From the NCBI GenBank assembly GCA_964371935.1, contig CAYJOT010000002.1:1-52490 (forward strand): 52,490 bases of DNA, written 5' to 3'. Below, one piece after another: positions 34,230 to 43,400 of this stretch (position 1 is its first letter; each line of letters starts with the position of its first letter). The position numbers were made by a program, and so were the translations under genes. This DNA comes from JACQRW01 sp964371935. Its GTDB lineage: Bacteria > Patescibacteriota > Minisyncoccia > Sungbacterales > HO2-52-23. The notes below the pieces were generated by a model, which had not been told where the DNA came from, did no database searches, and saw nothing but the letters and a program-made list of their open reading frames with translations.

Positions 34230-34728
34230 TATAGGCCAATAATTCCTGCAAATCATTCATAAAACGCAGGAACGGACGAAACATTTTAAACTTTAATAGG
34301 GCGGAAAACTTATTCCTGTTGAGGATGAGAACAGCTTTTAGTTTATTTTGCTCCGCGAGATACTTTATCAGACAATGGAAATCGCCATCTCCGGTAACTA
34401 TTACCGCCTTTTTGTAATTTGGAAATTCAATCATTGCCTGTAAGACCAGTTCTGCATCGCAATTGCCTTTTGTCGTCCCATCATGGTATTTGAGCGTCGG
34501 TTTAAAAATACAGATGAAACCGGCTTCTTGCAGTGATTTATACAAATCATTATTCCCTTCAATATACCCAATGAACAAAAAAGCTTTCATAACTCCATAA
34601 TTCTCGGCAAGATATATGCGGAAACGACTAAAATCAAGTCGCCATCCTAAATCACGGATGGCAAGATTAACATTCTGGCTATCTATGAAGGCGTGGTTAT
34701 TCGCGTTGTCTCTGTGTTTCCGGTTCAT
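34174..34728 (-). CDS. NYN-domain (LabA/DUF88) PIN-like nuclease
   Basis: A 184-residue NYN protein. The acidic residues expected at the metal site are present: AFIDSQNVNLAI (Asp), KGNCDAELVLQ (Asp) and VTGDGDFHCLI (two Asp). Such proteins are putative metal-dependent RNases of the PIN-like fold. The C-terminal HGDGIPWGDLFCW is encoded by a palindromic terminator and is probably an accidental extension. It sits in the middle of a glycosyltransferase operon, 7 bases after the upstream gene. Its target is unknown. Confidence 0.82.
   Translation of the reverse strand: MNRKHRDNANNHAFIDSQNVNLAIRDLGWRLDFSRFRIYLAENYGVMKAFLFIGYIEGNNDLYKSLQEAGFICIFKPTLKYHDGTTKGNCDAELVLQAMIEFPNYKKAVIVTGDGDFHCLIKYLAEQNKLKAVLILNRNKFSALLKFKMFRPFLRFMNDLQELLAYTKKRPHGDGIPWGDLFCW
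34193..34229 (+). terminator. Rho-independent terminator
   Basis: CCCCATGG (34193-34200) pairs with CCATGGGG (34211-34218), followed by a T-rich tract TTTTCTTT (34221-34228). It lies within the 3' coding end of the minus-strand NYN gene, where it encodes GDGIPWGD. Confidence 0.65.
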
Positions 34729-34735
34729 ATAATTT

Positions 34736-35953
34736 TTATGTTACGCACCCCTCAAAATTTTTTCGGTATAATTTCAGATACTCGGTCTCGCTTTGCGGTT
34801 TTATTTCGGCGACTGCGCGGCGGCCTGCGTCGGCAAACGCGCAGCGTTTTTCCGAATGGCGGTACAGATCGAGAACTGCATCAAGAAACGCATCTGTATC
34901 TCCAACCGGAACCACGCGGCCGTTGGCGTTGTCATGGACTACTTCTCCGGCCAGCCCTACATCGGTCATCACGAGCGGCAGACCCGCAGCCATCGCCTCT
35001 ATGGCAACTAAAGACCACCCCTCATAATTTGACGAGATCAGCAATGCGTCAAAACATTGGTAGAACGAAGGAAGATCATTGCGCCACGGTTCTATGATAA
35101 CATTTTTCTCTAATTTGTAATTTGTAATTTGTAATTTGTAATTTTCTTTATCCGGCCCGTCACCAACCAAAACGAGTACAGCGGCAGGTTCCTGCTTTAT
35201 GAACTCGAGCATCATCTTAATCAACATGCTAAAATTCTTTTCTTTATCCACAAACCGCCCCACGGCAATCATCCGAAACACATACTCTTTCAGACGAGCC
35301 AGATCTTCTGATCGAGGTGCCTGTCCGCCTCTGGCGGAAAATGGTTCACGATCGGTAAATATCGGCAACACGAAAATCCGCGATTCCGGAATATGAAGTT
35401 CGGCTATCAAGGAGCGCTTGATCCGCCGACTTACCGCACGCACGCAATCCGCACGCGGAAGCAAAAATCCCGCGAGCAACGCGCGGAGGTATTCCTTCCA
35501 CGAGGCGCGCCAATACCATGGGCTTAACATATCGGTATGCACCTGCAGCTGCAGCTTGATGCCAAAACGACGGGCAATGCGATATGCGATAAATCCGACT
35601 TCGTCCGGCGCCTGTGCGCTCACCACATCAAAATGCACGCGCCTTGCAAGCGTGCGCGCCGTTGTGTAGATCCGCCATCGGCGGAGCAACGGATTGCCAG
35701 CAGCAGGATACAGGAAAAAATGGCCGCAGAAAACCCCGATTGCTTTTTTGCGCTTTGAAACGGAATGCTCGTCCGGCGAGCGTGGAGTTTCACCAAAGCA
35801 AAAAAGTGATTGGGGTTTTCGTGCTTTGAAACTGGCAGTCATTACCACCACATGCAGCTCGTCGAAAAGCTCCGCATAGCGCTCCATGCGTTTTCGCACG
35901 TTGCTTCCCACAACGCAGATATTCGGATCTTGGGCCAGCATTAAAATTTTCAT
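34736..35953 (-). CDS. GT4 family glycosyltransferase with repeat-derived inserts
   Basis: A 405-residue GT-B enzyme: MLAQDPNICVVGSNVRKRM at the N-terminus, RMIAVGRFVDKEKNFSMLIKM opening the donor domain and SNYEGWSLVAIEAMAAGLPL at the donor site. Three segments look inserted: about residues 44-78 (an inverted repeat, 35729-35820), FSARGGQAPRSED (palindrome 35324-35338) and ENYKLQITNYKLE (heptanucleotide repeat 35111-35144). Losing or gaining one heptamer would shift the frame before the catalytic region, so the gene may be phase variable. Confidence 0.82.
   Translation of the reverse strand: MKILMLAQDPNICVVGSNVRKRMERYAELFDELHVVVMTASFKARKPQSLFCFGETPRSPDEHSVSKRKKAIGVFCGHFFLYPAAGNPLLRRWRIYTTARTLARRVHFDVVSAQAPDEVGFIAYRIARRFGIKLQLQVHTDMLSPWYWRASWKEYLRALLAGFLLPRADCVRAVSRRIKRSLIAELHIPESRIFVLPIFTDREPFSARGGQAPRSEDLARLKEYVFRMIAVGRFVDKEKNFSMLIKMMLEFIKQEPAAVLVLVGDGPDKENYKLQITNYKLEKNVIIEPWRNDLPSFYQCFDALLISSNYEGWSLVAIEAMAAGLPLVMTDVGLAGEVVHDNANGRVVPVGDTDAFLDAVLDLYRHSEKRCAFADAGRRAVAEIKPQSETEYLKLYRKNFEGCVT
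35111..35144. repeat. TAATTTG heptanucleotide tandem repeat in a glycosyltransferase gene
   Basis: Four complete TAATTTG units (35111-35138) plus TAATTT. It lies in the coding strand complement of the GT4 gene. Because 7 is not a multiple of 3, copy-number change would switch reading frame. Confidence 0.8.
35324..35338. repeat. Short in-frame palindrome
   Basis: TCCGCC (35324-35329), loop TCT, GGCGGA (35333-35338). It encodes the SARGGQ segment of the GT4 protein and resembles common CPR palindromic repeats. Confidence 0.55.
35729..35820. repeat. Long imperfect inverted repeat inside a glycosyltransferase gene
   Basis: Left arm 35729-35757 and right arm 35794-35820 are near reverse complements (for example GAAAACCCC and GGGGTTTTC, with CTTTTTTG and CAAAAAAG inside), around a 36-base centre holding GCTCG/CGAGC. 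Direct copies of GCTTTGAAAC lie at 35752-35761 and 35823-35832. It looks like a small inserted element that kept the frame open. Confidence 0.6.
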
Positions 35954-38241
35954 ACATTTTTGAGCAATGTTGCAATTTCTCCAAGCATGCGTTCAGGTGA
36001 AAACGAAAGTACTTTTTCTTTGGCGCGCTTGACCAATGCATCTCTCAAATTTTTATCAGCCACGATACGCTCTACTGCCACGCGCATCTCGCCCACGTTG
36101 TTATATTCAAAAAACATTCCTGTCTCCCCGTCGCGGATAAGTTCCTCATTTCCTCCGGCCCGCGTCGTGCAGATCGGAATGCCCATTGCCATTGCTTCAA
36201 GCAGCGTATGCGAGAAACCCTCGTAGCCCGTGTTCAATATAAACACATCGCCGGCAACAAATGTCGCAAGCATGTCTTCATGGGACAAGCTGCCGACGAG
36301 CGAGATAACCGTGTCTGCGCTCCGACTTGAGTCCGAGATTTTTTGAGCAAGGTCTTGATACTCCGGACCGCTCCCGATAATCATAATACGAATATCCGGA
36401 ATATCCTGCTGCAGGACTTTGCTAAGCTCAATGAGCGCGTCAAATCCTTTCCACGGTACCAGCCGGCCTACGGAAACGAGTACGGTTCCGGTATACCCTA
36501 ATTTTTTTCGCGCCTCGTCTCGTGAGAGAGTTCGGCCGGGCGGATCAAAAGCATTATAGATCACCTCAATACGTTCCGGCGCAATACCCCATTGTATTAC
36601 CACGCCCCGCAGGTATTCGCTCGGCACCACTATTCGCTTGGCGCGGCTCGCGCTCCACTTTTGTAATCGGCGAAGCATCTCCACTTTCCATCCGTACTTT
36701 TTTTTCAAAAATTCATCCAGCCGGTCAGAAACGCCGAACCGCTGGCTGCCCTGCTCCCACGCATAATCCCCCACGATCTTGAGCACAAACTTTTTATGCA
36801 GGAGCAGTGCGGCAACGGCGGCGGGAACCCCGACCGAAACAGGATCTTGGCTGAAAATAATATCCGAACACATGCCTTTCCAAAATACTTTCCAAAAGTA
36901 CGCGACATGGCGGATCAATTTCGGGAGACGCCGCACCGTGCGAAACGGGAGCACGGTCACCACAAGTCCAAATGCGGGCAACGCATCTTGCAAGAGTTTG
37001 CTGTACGTTGCAGGTCCGCCTATCTCTGGCGGGAAAAGACCCGTGGTAATAAGTATGCGTTTGCGGACTGACAGGGATCGCTCAAAAATATCCGCATACT
37101 TTTTTGCGATTGAGTTCCAGAGAAAACGCTCCTGCAGCATTTTTTTCCCGTTCTCGACGATTGACTGGCTCAACCGCGAATCCTGCAGCAAGCGCATTAT
37201 TTTTTCCGCAGCATCGTCCGGATCATCGACTTTTGCAAACAGCCCAGTTACCCCGTCAATAATGATATCGGCAATCCCGCCTACCGGAGTTCCAATAATG
37301 GGAAGCCCGGCCGCAAGCGCTTCCACAAAAGAAACTCCCATGCCTTCGGAACGTGAGAGACGAACAAAAATTGTTGCATTATGCAGATATACCGGAATTT
37401 TCTCAAATGGAACGCTTCCGAAAAATTTGACTTCATGTTCAACTCCGAGATCCTTGGCAAGCCGCTCAAGCGCCAATCTGTCCGGCCCATCTCCGATAAT
37501 ATGGCATTGGAGCGGTTGCCATTTCATTCCAGACTTAGTCTCCTTAGAGACTAAGTCTGGAATGATCTTCTTGACGACAGCAATTGCGCGGATGAGCGTA
37601 TCAATACCGTTTTTCTCCACTAAGCGCGATATGGTGACAATAACGGGAGCTGTTGTTTTTCGCAGATGCGTTTCGGGTGCGAATTCTTCAATGGCAACGC
37701 CGTTGTGGATCGTGTCAATTACGCCCCGATAGCCGTAGGCGCGAGCCACGTCTCCAAGATAAGACGAGATAACGGTGACTCTGTCCGCAAGGCGCAGCAT
37801 TTGCCGGAGTGCAAAACCGATCATGCCGAACCGGCCCGATGCAAGGCGGCTATCTCCATACCCGTATTGAATGTTGAGAATAAAAGGACACCGGTGCAAC
37901 AGCATTTTGCACAACATGGCGGCAATTGAACCTTGTGAAATATCCACTCCCCATAATATTGCCTTGTTTCTGGCGCCAATACTCCGCCATGCGACAATGC
38001 ATCCTAAAAACAGCAGGAGCCATTTATCAAAGCCCCAGCCTATGCCTACGCGAACCACTTTTCCTTCGGGACGAATCTCGCATTTTGGAAGACGCCGGGA
38101 GAATCTGGCGGTCACAATACAGATATCAAACTTGTCTTGAAGCCGCCGGCTTATTTCCTGAATTGCGGTCTCCACGCCACCCACAAACGGATAGTGCGAG
38201 GTTGTGAAAATGATAAGTTTCCTTTTGTCGTGCATCGGCAT
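35950..38241 (-). CDS. Fused pair of GT4 glycosyltransferases
   Basis: The 763 residues hold two complete GT4 modules. The first (about 1-385) has FTTSHYPFVGGVETAIQE, ISRLVEKNGIDTLIRA and SRSEGMGVSFVEALAAGLPI; the second (about 390-763) has TTGLFPPEIGGPATYSKLL, SVGRLVPWKGFDALIELSK and NTGYEGFSHTLLEAMAMGIP. It may add two successive sugars. The linker before IIPDLVSKETKSGM is interrupted by a perfect 18-bp inverted repeat (37525-37564). The start overlaps no upstream gene; 13 bases separate it from the surface protein gene. Confidence 0.85.
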   Translation of the reverse strand: MPMHDKRKLIIFTTSHYPFVGGVETAIQEISRRLQDKFDICIVTARFSRRLPKCEIRPEGKVVRVGIGWGFDKWLLLFLGCIVAWRSIGARNKAILWGVDISQGSIAAMLCKMLLHRCPFILNIQYGYGDSRLASGRFGMIGFALRQMLRLADRVTVISSYLGDVARAYGYRGVIDTIHNGVAIEEFAPETHLRKTTAPVIVTISRLVEKNGIDTLIRAIAVVKKIIPDLVSKETKSGMKWQPLQCHIIGDGPDRLALERLAKDLGVEHEVKFFGSVPFEKIPVYLHNATIFVRLSRSEGMGVSFVEALAAGLPIIGTPVGGIADIIIDGVTGLFAKVDDPDDAAEKIMRLLQDSRLSQSIVENGKKMLQERFLWNSIAKKYADIFERSLSVRKRILITTGLFPPEIGGPATYSKLLQDALPAFGLVVTVLPFRTVRRLPKLIRHVAYFWKVFWKGMCSDIIFSQDPVSVGVPAAVAALLLHKKFVLKIVGDYAWEQGSQRFGVSDRLDEFLKKKYGWKVEMLRRLQKWSASRAKRIVVPSEYLRGVVIQWGIAPERIEVIYNAFDPPGRTLSRDEARKKLGYTGTVLVSVGRLVPWKGFDALIELSKVLQQDIPDIRIMIIGSGPEYQDLAQKISDSSRSADTVISLVGSLSHEDMLATFVAGDVFILNTGYEGFSHTLLEAMAMGIPICTTRAGGNEELIRDGETGMFFEYNNVGEMRVAVERIVADKNLRDALVKRAKEKVLSFSPERMLGEIATLLKNV
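37525..37564. repeat. Perfect 18-bp inverted repeat, in frame
   Basis: Arms CATTCCAGACTTAGTCTC (37525-37542) and GAGACTAAGTCTGGAATG (37547-37564), loop CTTA. It encodes IPDLVSKETKSGM within the first GT4 module, an insertion between a helix and strand of the donor domain. Confidence 0.8.
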
Positions 38242-38254
38242 ATATACATTGTCA

Positions 38255-39610
38255 TCAGATCAAAAAACGTTTCAATACAAAAAATCCCAGAGCGCCGAGC
38301 ACGCTTAATCCGATTGCTCCGGTAAACATCCTTCGAGATGATAAAGAAAATCCCGTTGCTATTACCGCGGACTTCGTATTCATTTCTGCTATACTTTTTT
38401 CGGAGCTGTCCGGCATATTGGATCCGATAGCCAGAGTTTCTTTTTTTTCTGCCTGCTTGGATTTGATCTTCTCAACAGGTAACATTTCGCTCACCGTTTG
38501 CACCATGCGAGTTGTGGTTGCGGCCGGAATCCCGACAGGCCGCGATGATGTTGATGCCGGAACATAGGTAAACGCAACCGTGCCGTTCGGATATTGAATG
38601 GTGAGCGGATACGACGTCTCATCCTGCAAGAGTCCGGTCACGGCATTTGAGAGCGAGAGTTCGCCTGCCGCGGCAATTTTTGTCTTAGATGGAATAAAAA
38701 ACTGCTTGCCCGCCCTATCCTCAATGATCCAGCCCCCTATGTCGCTCTCCACATTGAGGGGATTTGCAAGCTGTATATACCCATCCCTGCCCTCTACAAC
38801 GCGGCTCGCGCTCATTTTGTTCGCAAGCACGCGCACCGTCGCATAATCCGACGAGGCATATTCACCCGAAGATACGTGCAGTCCTACGATATACGTACCC
38901 GGTATGCGAAAGATATGCGTTGTTGCTTTTCCCTCCTGGGTCTCGCCATCGCCAAAATTCCACCAAAACCGGGCAGTATCAAGCGGTTCTTTTTTAAGTC
39001 CGACCGCAATGCCTTTGAAATCAACCAGAGAACCGACCGTAACCGTCTGATCCGGACCCGCATCAACATTGATCTGCACGTTGGAAGAGACCCCGGATGA
39101 AGACGATGACGGCGGCGGGGAAGGAGGTGGCAATGGCGCGGGCGCTGGGACAGGAACGGCTCCGACGCTACCGGTCGGAGCTCCGACTCCGGAGGACGTA
39201 GGAGACGATATGGTAATCGCCTGACTCACTGTCCATGATGTTCTTGATTCTCTGCCTTGCGCTTTTATCTTAAGTATATGAGACCCGGCATTGGAATCTC
39301 GATAATAAAAGGTGCGGTTTGCCGTGCCTTTGCTCATCACCGTACTCACCGGATTTGCGCTTGCATTCAAAAACATTCCGGTCAAAGACGTTGATGAAAA
39401 TTCCAAATCAATGGTCTCCTCGCTTTTGATTTCCGTGCCGTTTGCGTCTTGCGCCTGAATGGTCAGAGTACCCGAGAGCACACCGGGCCGTACGGTCTGC
39501 GGATCTGTCGTAAACACAAAACGCGCGATTCTGGAAGCGGCAAAGGCGCTTCCAGCGAACAGCAAGATGCCGACAAAAAAGAAAACAAGATTACTTCGCG
39601 TTACGCTCAT
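38255..39610 (-). CDS. Surface protein with PKD and lamin-tail-like domains
   Basis: About 451 residues from the ATG at 39610, where a signal peptide begins (LVFFFVGILLFAGSAFA). A beta-rich region follows, then a Pro/Ser-rich linker, a PKD-like domain (DAGPDQTVTVGS ... FWWNFGDGETQEG), a lamin-tail-like domain (YIQLANPLNVESDIGGWII ... FIPSKTKI) and a C-terminal membrane anchor (GLSVLGALGFFVLKRFLI). It is probably exported and anchored at the cell surface. The start overlaps the upstream TPR gene by 20 bases. Confidence 0.75.
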   Translation of the reverse strand: MSVTRSNLVFFFVGILLFAGSAFAASRIARFVFTTDPQTVRPGVLSGTLTIQAQDANGTEIKSEETIDLEFSSTSLTGMFLNASANPVSTVMSKGTANRTFYYRDSNAGSHILKIKAQGRESRTSWTVSQAITISSPTSSGVGAPTGSVGAVPVPAPAPLPPPSPPPSSSSSGVSSNVQINVDAGPDQTVTVGSLVDFKGIAVGLKKEPLDTARFWWNFGDGETQEGKATTHIFRIPGTYIVGLHVSSGEYASSDYATVRVLANKMSASRVVEGRDGYIQLANPLNVESDIGGWIIEDRAGKQFFIPSKTKIAAAGELSLSNAVTGLLQDETSYPLTIQYPNGTVAFTYVPASTSSRPVGIPAATTTRMVQTVSEMLPVEKIKSKQAEKKETLAIGSNMPDSSEKSIAEMNTKSAVIATGFSLSSRRMFTGAIGLSVLGALGFFVLKRFLI

Positions 39611-40337
39611 ATAGGCGCACGAGCGCTTTTTGAAGATTGGCATCATTCGGATTTGCCGCAATTCCCTGTTTCAAAACCGCTTCGGCTTGTGCCGCCTTCT
39701 CTTTATAGAAAAAGGCGTAGAGATCAGAGAGGCCGAGGTAGCCCATGGCGTTCTTTGGCTCCACTTTAATAGCATTTTGGTAATTCTGTTCCGCTTTTGG
39801 ATAATCTTTCAGATAGTTCGTATACAAATCTCCAAGATTGAGAAATGAGGTTGCTTCGGCCGGGCGCGCCACGGTCACATACAGCCAGATATCGCGGCTG
39901 CCTTCGTAATCCTCAATTGCCTTTTTAAGGAGCGCTACCTGCAGCCACGCCGCAATATATTCAGGATTGTCTTTGACCATCTTGGCATACTTGCGGATAT
40001 CCAGAGAGAGCTGATCTTTGCGCTGCGCGTTCATAGACTGCAATACATTCTGACTGAACCTCGCTTCATCAAGGGGCCTGCCGCGATAAACAGGCACGGA
40101 CCGGTTTTGGGGAGTCCCGGTCGGAACAAGAGCATTGCTCTTATTTTGCGCGTTATCAGGCGACGAGGTCGCGGCCTGATTACCGGACTGTTCTGCCAGC
40201 GGCATTGTCGTGGATTCTGCATCTTGACTTCCCTGCGGTGAATTCAGGGCAGGACGAAAAATCCTTTCCCAAAAGGCAAATCCAACAACAACTAACAGCG
40301 CAATAACAACGCCAATAATGATTTCTTTATATTGCAT
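39591..40337 (-). CDS. Membrane-anchored TPR protein
   Basis: The 248 residues begin with one membrane segment (IIIGVVIALLVVVGFAFW), followed by a low-complexity polar stretch and at least three TPR-like helical repeats (YIAAWLQVALLKKAIEDYEG, ATSFLNLGDLYTNYLKDYP, AMGYLGLSDLYAFFYKEKA). TPR domains bind proteins, so this may scaffold envelope or secretion components. A promoter puts the transcription start at or next to the ATG. Confidence 0.75.
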   Translation of the reverse strand: MQYKEIIIGVVIALLVVVGFAFWERIFRPALNSPQGSQDAESTTMPLAEQSGNQAATSSPDNAQNKSNALVPTGTPQNRSVPVYRGRPLDEARFSQNVLQSMNAQRKDQLSLDIRKYAKMVKDNPEYIAAWLQVALLKKAIEDYEGSRDIWLYVTVARPAEATSFLNLGDLYTNYLKDYPKAEQNYQNAIKVEPKNAMGYLGLSDLYAFFYKEKAAQAEAVLKQGIAANPNDANLQKALVRLYERNAK

Positions 40338-40343
40338 ATATGC

Positions 40344-40373
40344 AGTGTATCATGACTTTCTCAAAAGAGTCAA
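40344..40373 (-). promoter_or_regulatory. Promoter for the TPR-led operon, apparently leaderless
   Basis: -35 TTGACT (40373-40368), 18-base spacer, -10 TACACT (40349-40344). The expected transcription start falls on or beside the ATG at 40337. Confidence 0.5.
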
Positions 40374-40419
40374 TAACCGTAATGGGGCTGTTGCTGAATG
40401 TCATCATGACAATCCAACA

Positions 40420-40454
40420 AAACAACCCCCCGACATTACATCGGGAGGTTGTTT
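40420..40454 (-). terminator. Rho-independent terminator of the surface-layer gene
   Basis: AAACAACC...CCGA (40420-40433) pairs with TCGGGAGGTTGTTT (40441-40454), 13 of 14 positions matching, followed on the minus strand by TTTTGTTGG. It lies 46 bases after the stop of the 1225-residue gene. Confidence 0.75.
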
Positions 40455-40499
40455 CTCACTGCTACCGCCACAAGGATGCGATAGAGCAAGTATGCTATC

Positions 40500-43400
40500 T
40501 TACTGCGACTGCAAGCTTTCCTGTGTCGTACCGATTGCAGGCAGACCCTTGACTTGATATCCGTTGGTGAAATCAAGATCCTGGATCGTGTTCTGCGTCG
40601 TGGTAGACACCGGCGACCAGATAAACGCGTTGTTCGTGTCTGCGTCTACCGAGCTGGTTACCGCTGTGCTACCTTGGCTTCCTGCTTTCGACATGAGCGT
40701 TGCGGTGTTTACCGGATATGCCGAGTCACCTCTCAAGTTAACCGTAATGGTATCCTTGCTGTTGGTGTTTGTCGAAACATTTGCCGCGGTTGCGCGAAGC
40801 TGGAAGTAGCGCGTTGAACCGTTCGGAACGATATAGGTTGTCGTTGCGCTGCTATTGCAGCTTGTCTTGTCAGGATAGATTGAGATCGTTCTTGGACCCG
40901 CTGCCGTTGAAGACAATCCGTTGAAGCAGGTGCCCGCGTTTACCAAACCGGTTGCGGAGAACGTTGAGTCAACCGTTGAGTATCCGGAGTCGGTGTAGGC
41001 ATACACTGCATACGCGGAAGTCGTTGCCGCAAGCGACGAGGAGCCGATGGCAAACGAGAACTTATACAGTGCTACATCGTTGTTCGTTGCCTTGACGCTA
41101 AACTTGTAGAGGATATTATCAGCCTTTGAGCTCAAAATCTTCTCTGCGGAGCTTAGCGGGATATAGGTAACTATCGGATATCCCCTCATGATACGCACTC
41201 CGGCTGATGCCGTGTCCCCGCCTGTCAGAGTGATCGTAGCGCCTGATGCGACACCGGTTCCGTAGTTGCCGTTGATACCGTTATTGTCTCCATCATAGTC
41301 GACTCTCAAGAGATCTCCGGATGCGGTCAAGTTTGCGGAGGGACCGATTGCCGAGATATCGCCCTTTATAACTAAGGTCTTAGATCCGCCTTTTGGAATG
41401 CGGAACGCGCCTGCCGCGATCAAACTTGACGTTGCATTGTCTCCTGATCCGAATGATGCGGTGCCAACAAGCGTCATGGTATCGGCATCAAACAGAGATA
41501 CTTTGTTATCAGCCAAATCGTTCGGGGTGTTTGAAGCAACGCCGGTCAACTGCAATGCGATCTGCTTGACATCAATGTCTTCGTTCACCGCGCTGTACTT
41601 CACGCGCGCCAATTCAACTCCGGTCGTGCCTCCTGCCACGATTGCGTAGCCGGGGCTATTGGTGTCAAGCACGGTTGAGAGTGATCCGCCCGATGATGCG
41701 GTCATCTGCTGACCAGCCGCATCGGTGAATGTCTCGGTAATGGTCTGCCCGCTATCCAAGCCAGTGACTCCGGTAAAGCTGTTGTTCTGTCCGGCATCAA
41801 TACCCCACTGGTACACTCCGGTTGATCCGCTGCGGACATCGCACTTCATCGAGAGCGTCTTTGAGGTTCCCTTGGTTAAGACCAAGCCAGTTCCGTCAAA
41901 GATAATACTCGTTGAAGATGCGGTGTCGCCCGTTGCCGGATTCTTCTTATTGTTGCTGTTTACCGATGTAGCGCCGTCGTAGAGCTGACAATTGGTCAGA
42001 TCATTGCGGTTACCTGATACTGCGTTGAAGTAGAGCGGGATAGATACCACGCGCACATCTTCTCCTGATGCTGTTGTGTCAAAGATGTAGCGCGCAAATT
42101 CAAACTGATTCGATCCCGCGATCACGGTTTGCGCAACCGGTACGGTTGCAATGCCTACCGTCAAGGCCCCGGTCTTTACCGTCATGGTGTTGAACGAGAT
42201 TGCCGCTGCCGGTGTTGCCGTGATCGAGTTGCCGCTGTTCTGACCCTTTGCCGAGGCAAAGTCAGTGCTTGGCGTGGTTGATGCCTGGATCGTGACGTTA
42301 TTCGTTATGTCAGATCCCACCTTGCCTTTAAGGGTATAGGTGCGAAGACCAACCGGGAACGTGATGCTCGTTGAGAACACCAGTACGCCGTCTGCTGAAC
42401 CGGCCGTATCGGTTGTGTCTGATGCGTTGCCGTCAACAGGACCTGCGACTATACTGCCGTTTTCATCAACCAAGGAAACTGTGGTGAGGTCGTCAACATC
42501 CATGCCGGTTCCTTCGCCGCCAAGCGTTACGTTGAACGCCACTTTGTTGACCGTGATCGGCTCACCCTTGACATCGGTCGTGAATGCTCCCAACGGTACA
42601 TTGTTTACGTTTACGGCAATGTTTTGCGCTGCTACCGCGTTTGAGGTGGAGACACTAATCGTGCCTGCCGATACCGTGACCGTACCGCCGGCATACCATG
42701 GATCCTCACTTGAAGTGAAGTTCGGGTTGTTACGATCAGCAGCTGCCGTGCCGGTTTGCGGAGGTATAATGCCAAATCCGTAGGTCTGGCCGTTCAATCC
42801 AATATCAATCCTCTCTGCAATGTCAAACATAACGGTGCGTCCTGATCCTCCGATAATATCACCCTTGATCGAAAGTTCCTTTGAGAAGCCCTTATCAATC
42901 AGAAGCCCTTGACCGCTGTTGTCAGTGAATGTCGTAACATAATACTTGCCGTCCGAGCTCACCATCGTGTCATACGCCATACCATCTACGTATGTCTTGA
43001 CGTTTGCAAGATCTCCGGATGCAACTGATCCGGTCTGATTCCAGCGAATGTACTTGAGGTATACCTTTTCCGCAGATCCCGCGGTTACGCGGACTGCTGA
43101 GAACGTGTACCCAAGATCACCGATTCTTTTGGTTACTGCCGCACCCGGATCAGTTGATCCGCGCTGCATAGTAACTGTTCCGATTGACACCGTGCTGTTA
43201 TAGGTCTGGCCGTTGCCGACAATCGGCGCTGTTGCGGAAACACCAGTCACTGCCGTGGTTCCCGCGTTTACCCCGACAAGGGCAAGCTGGATAACCTGAC
43301 CGTTGTAGGCAGGGTCTGCTGTCACCATGTTGCCTGCGATAATCAATACTTTTGTCGTTCCTGCCTTAACCATGACCGGTTCGTTCAGCAATGCCTGGTT

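Noticed and set aside
36779..37732. 317-codon + strand ORF
   Set aside because: Antisense to the double GT4 gene, which has strong motifs in both halves.
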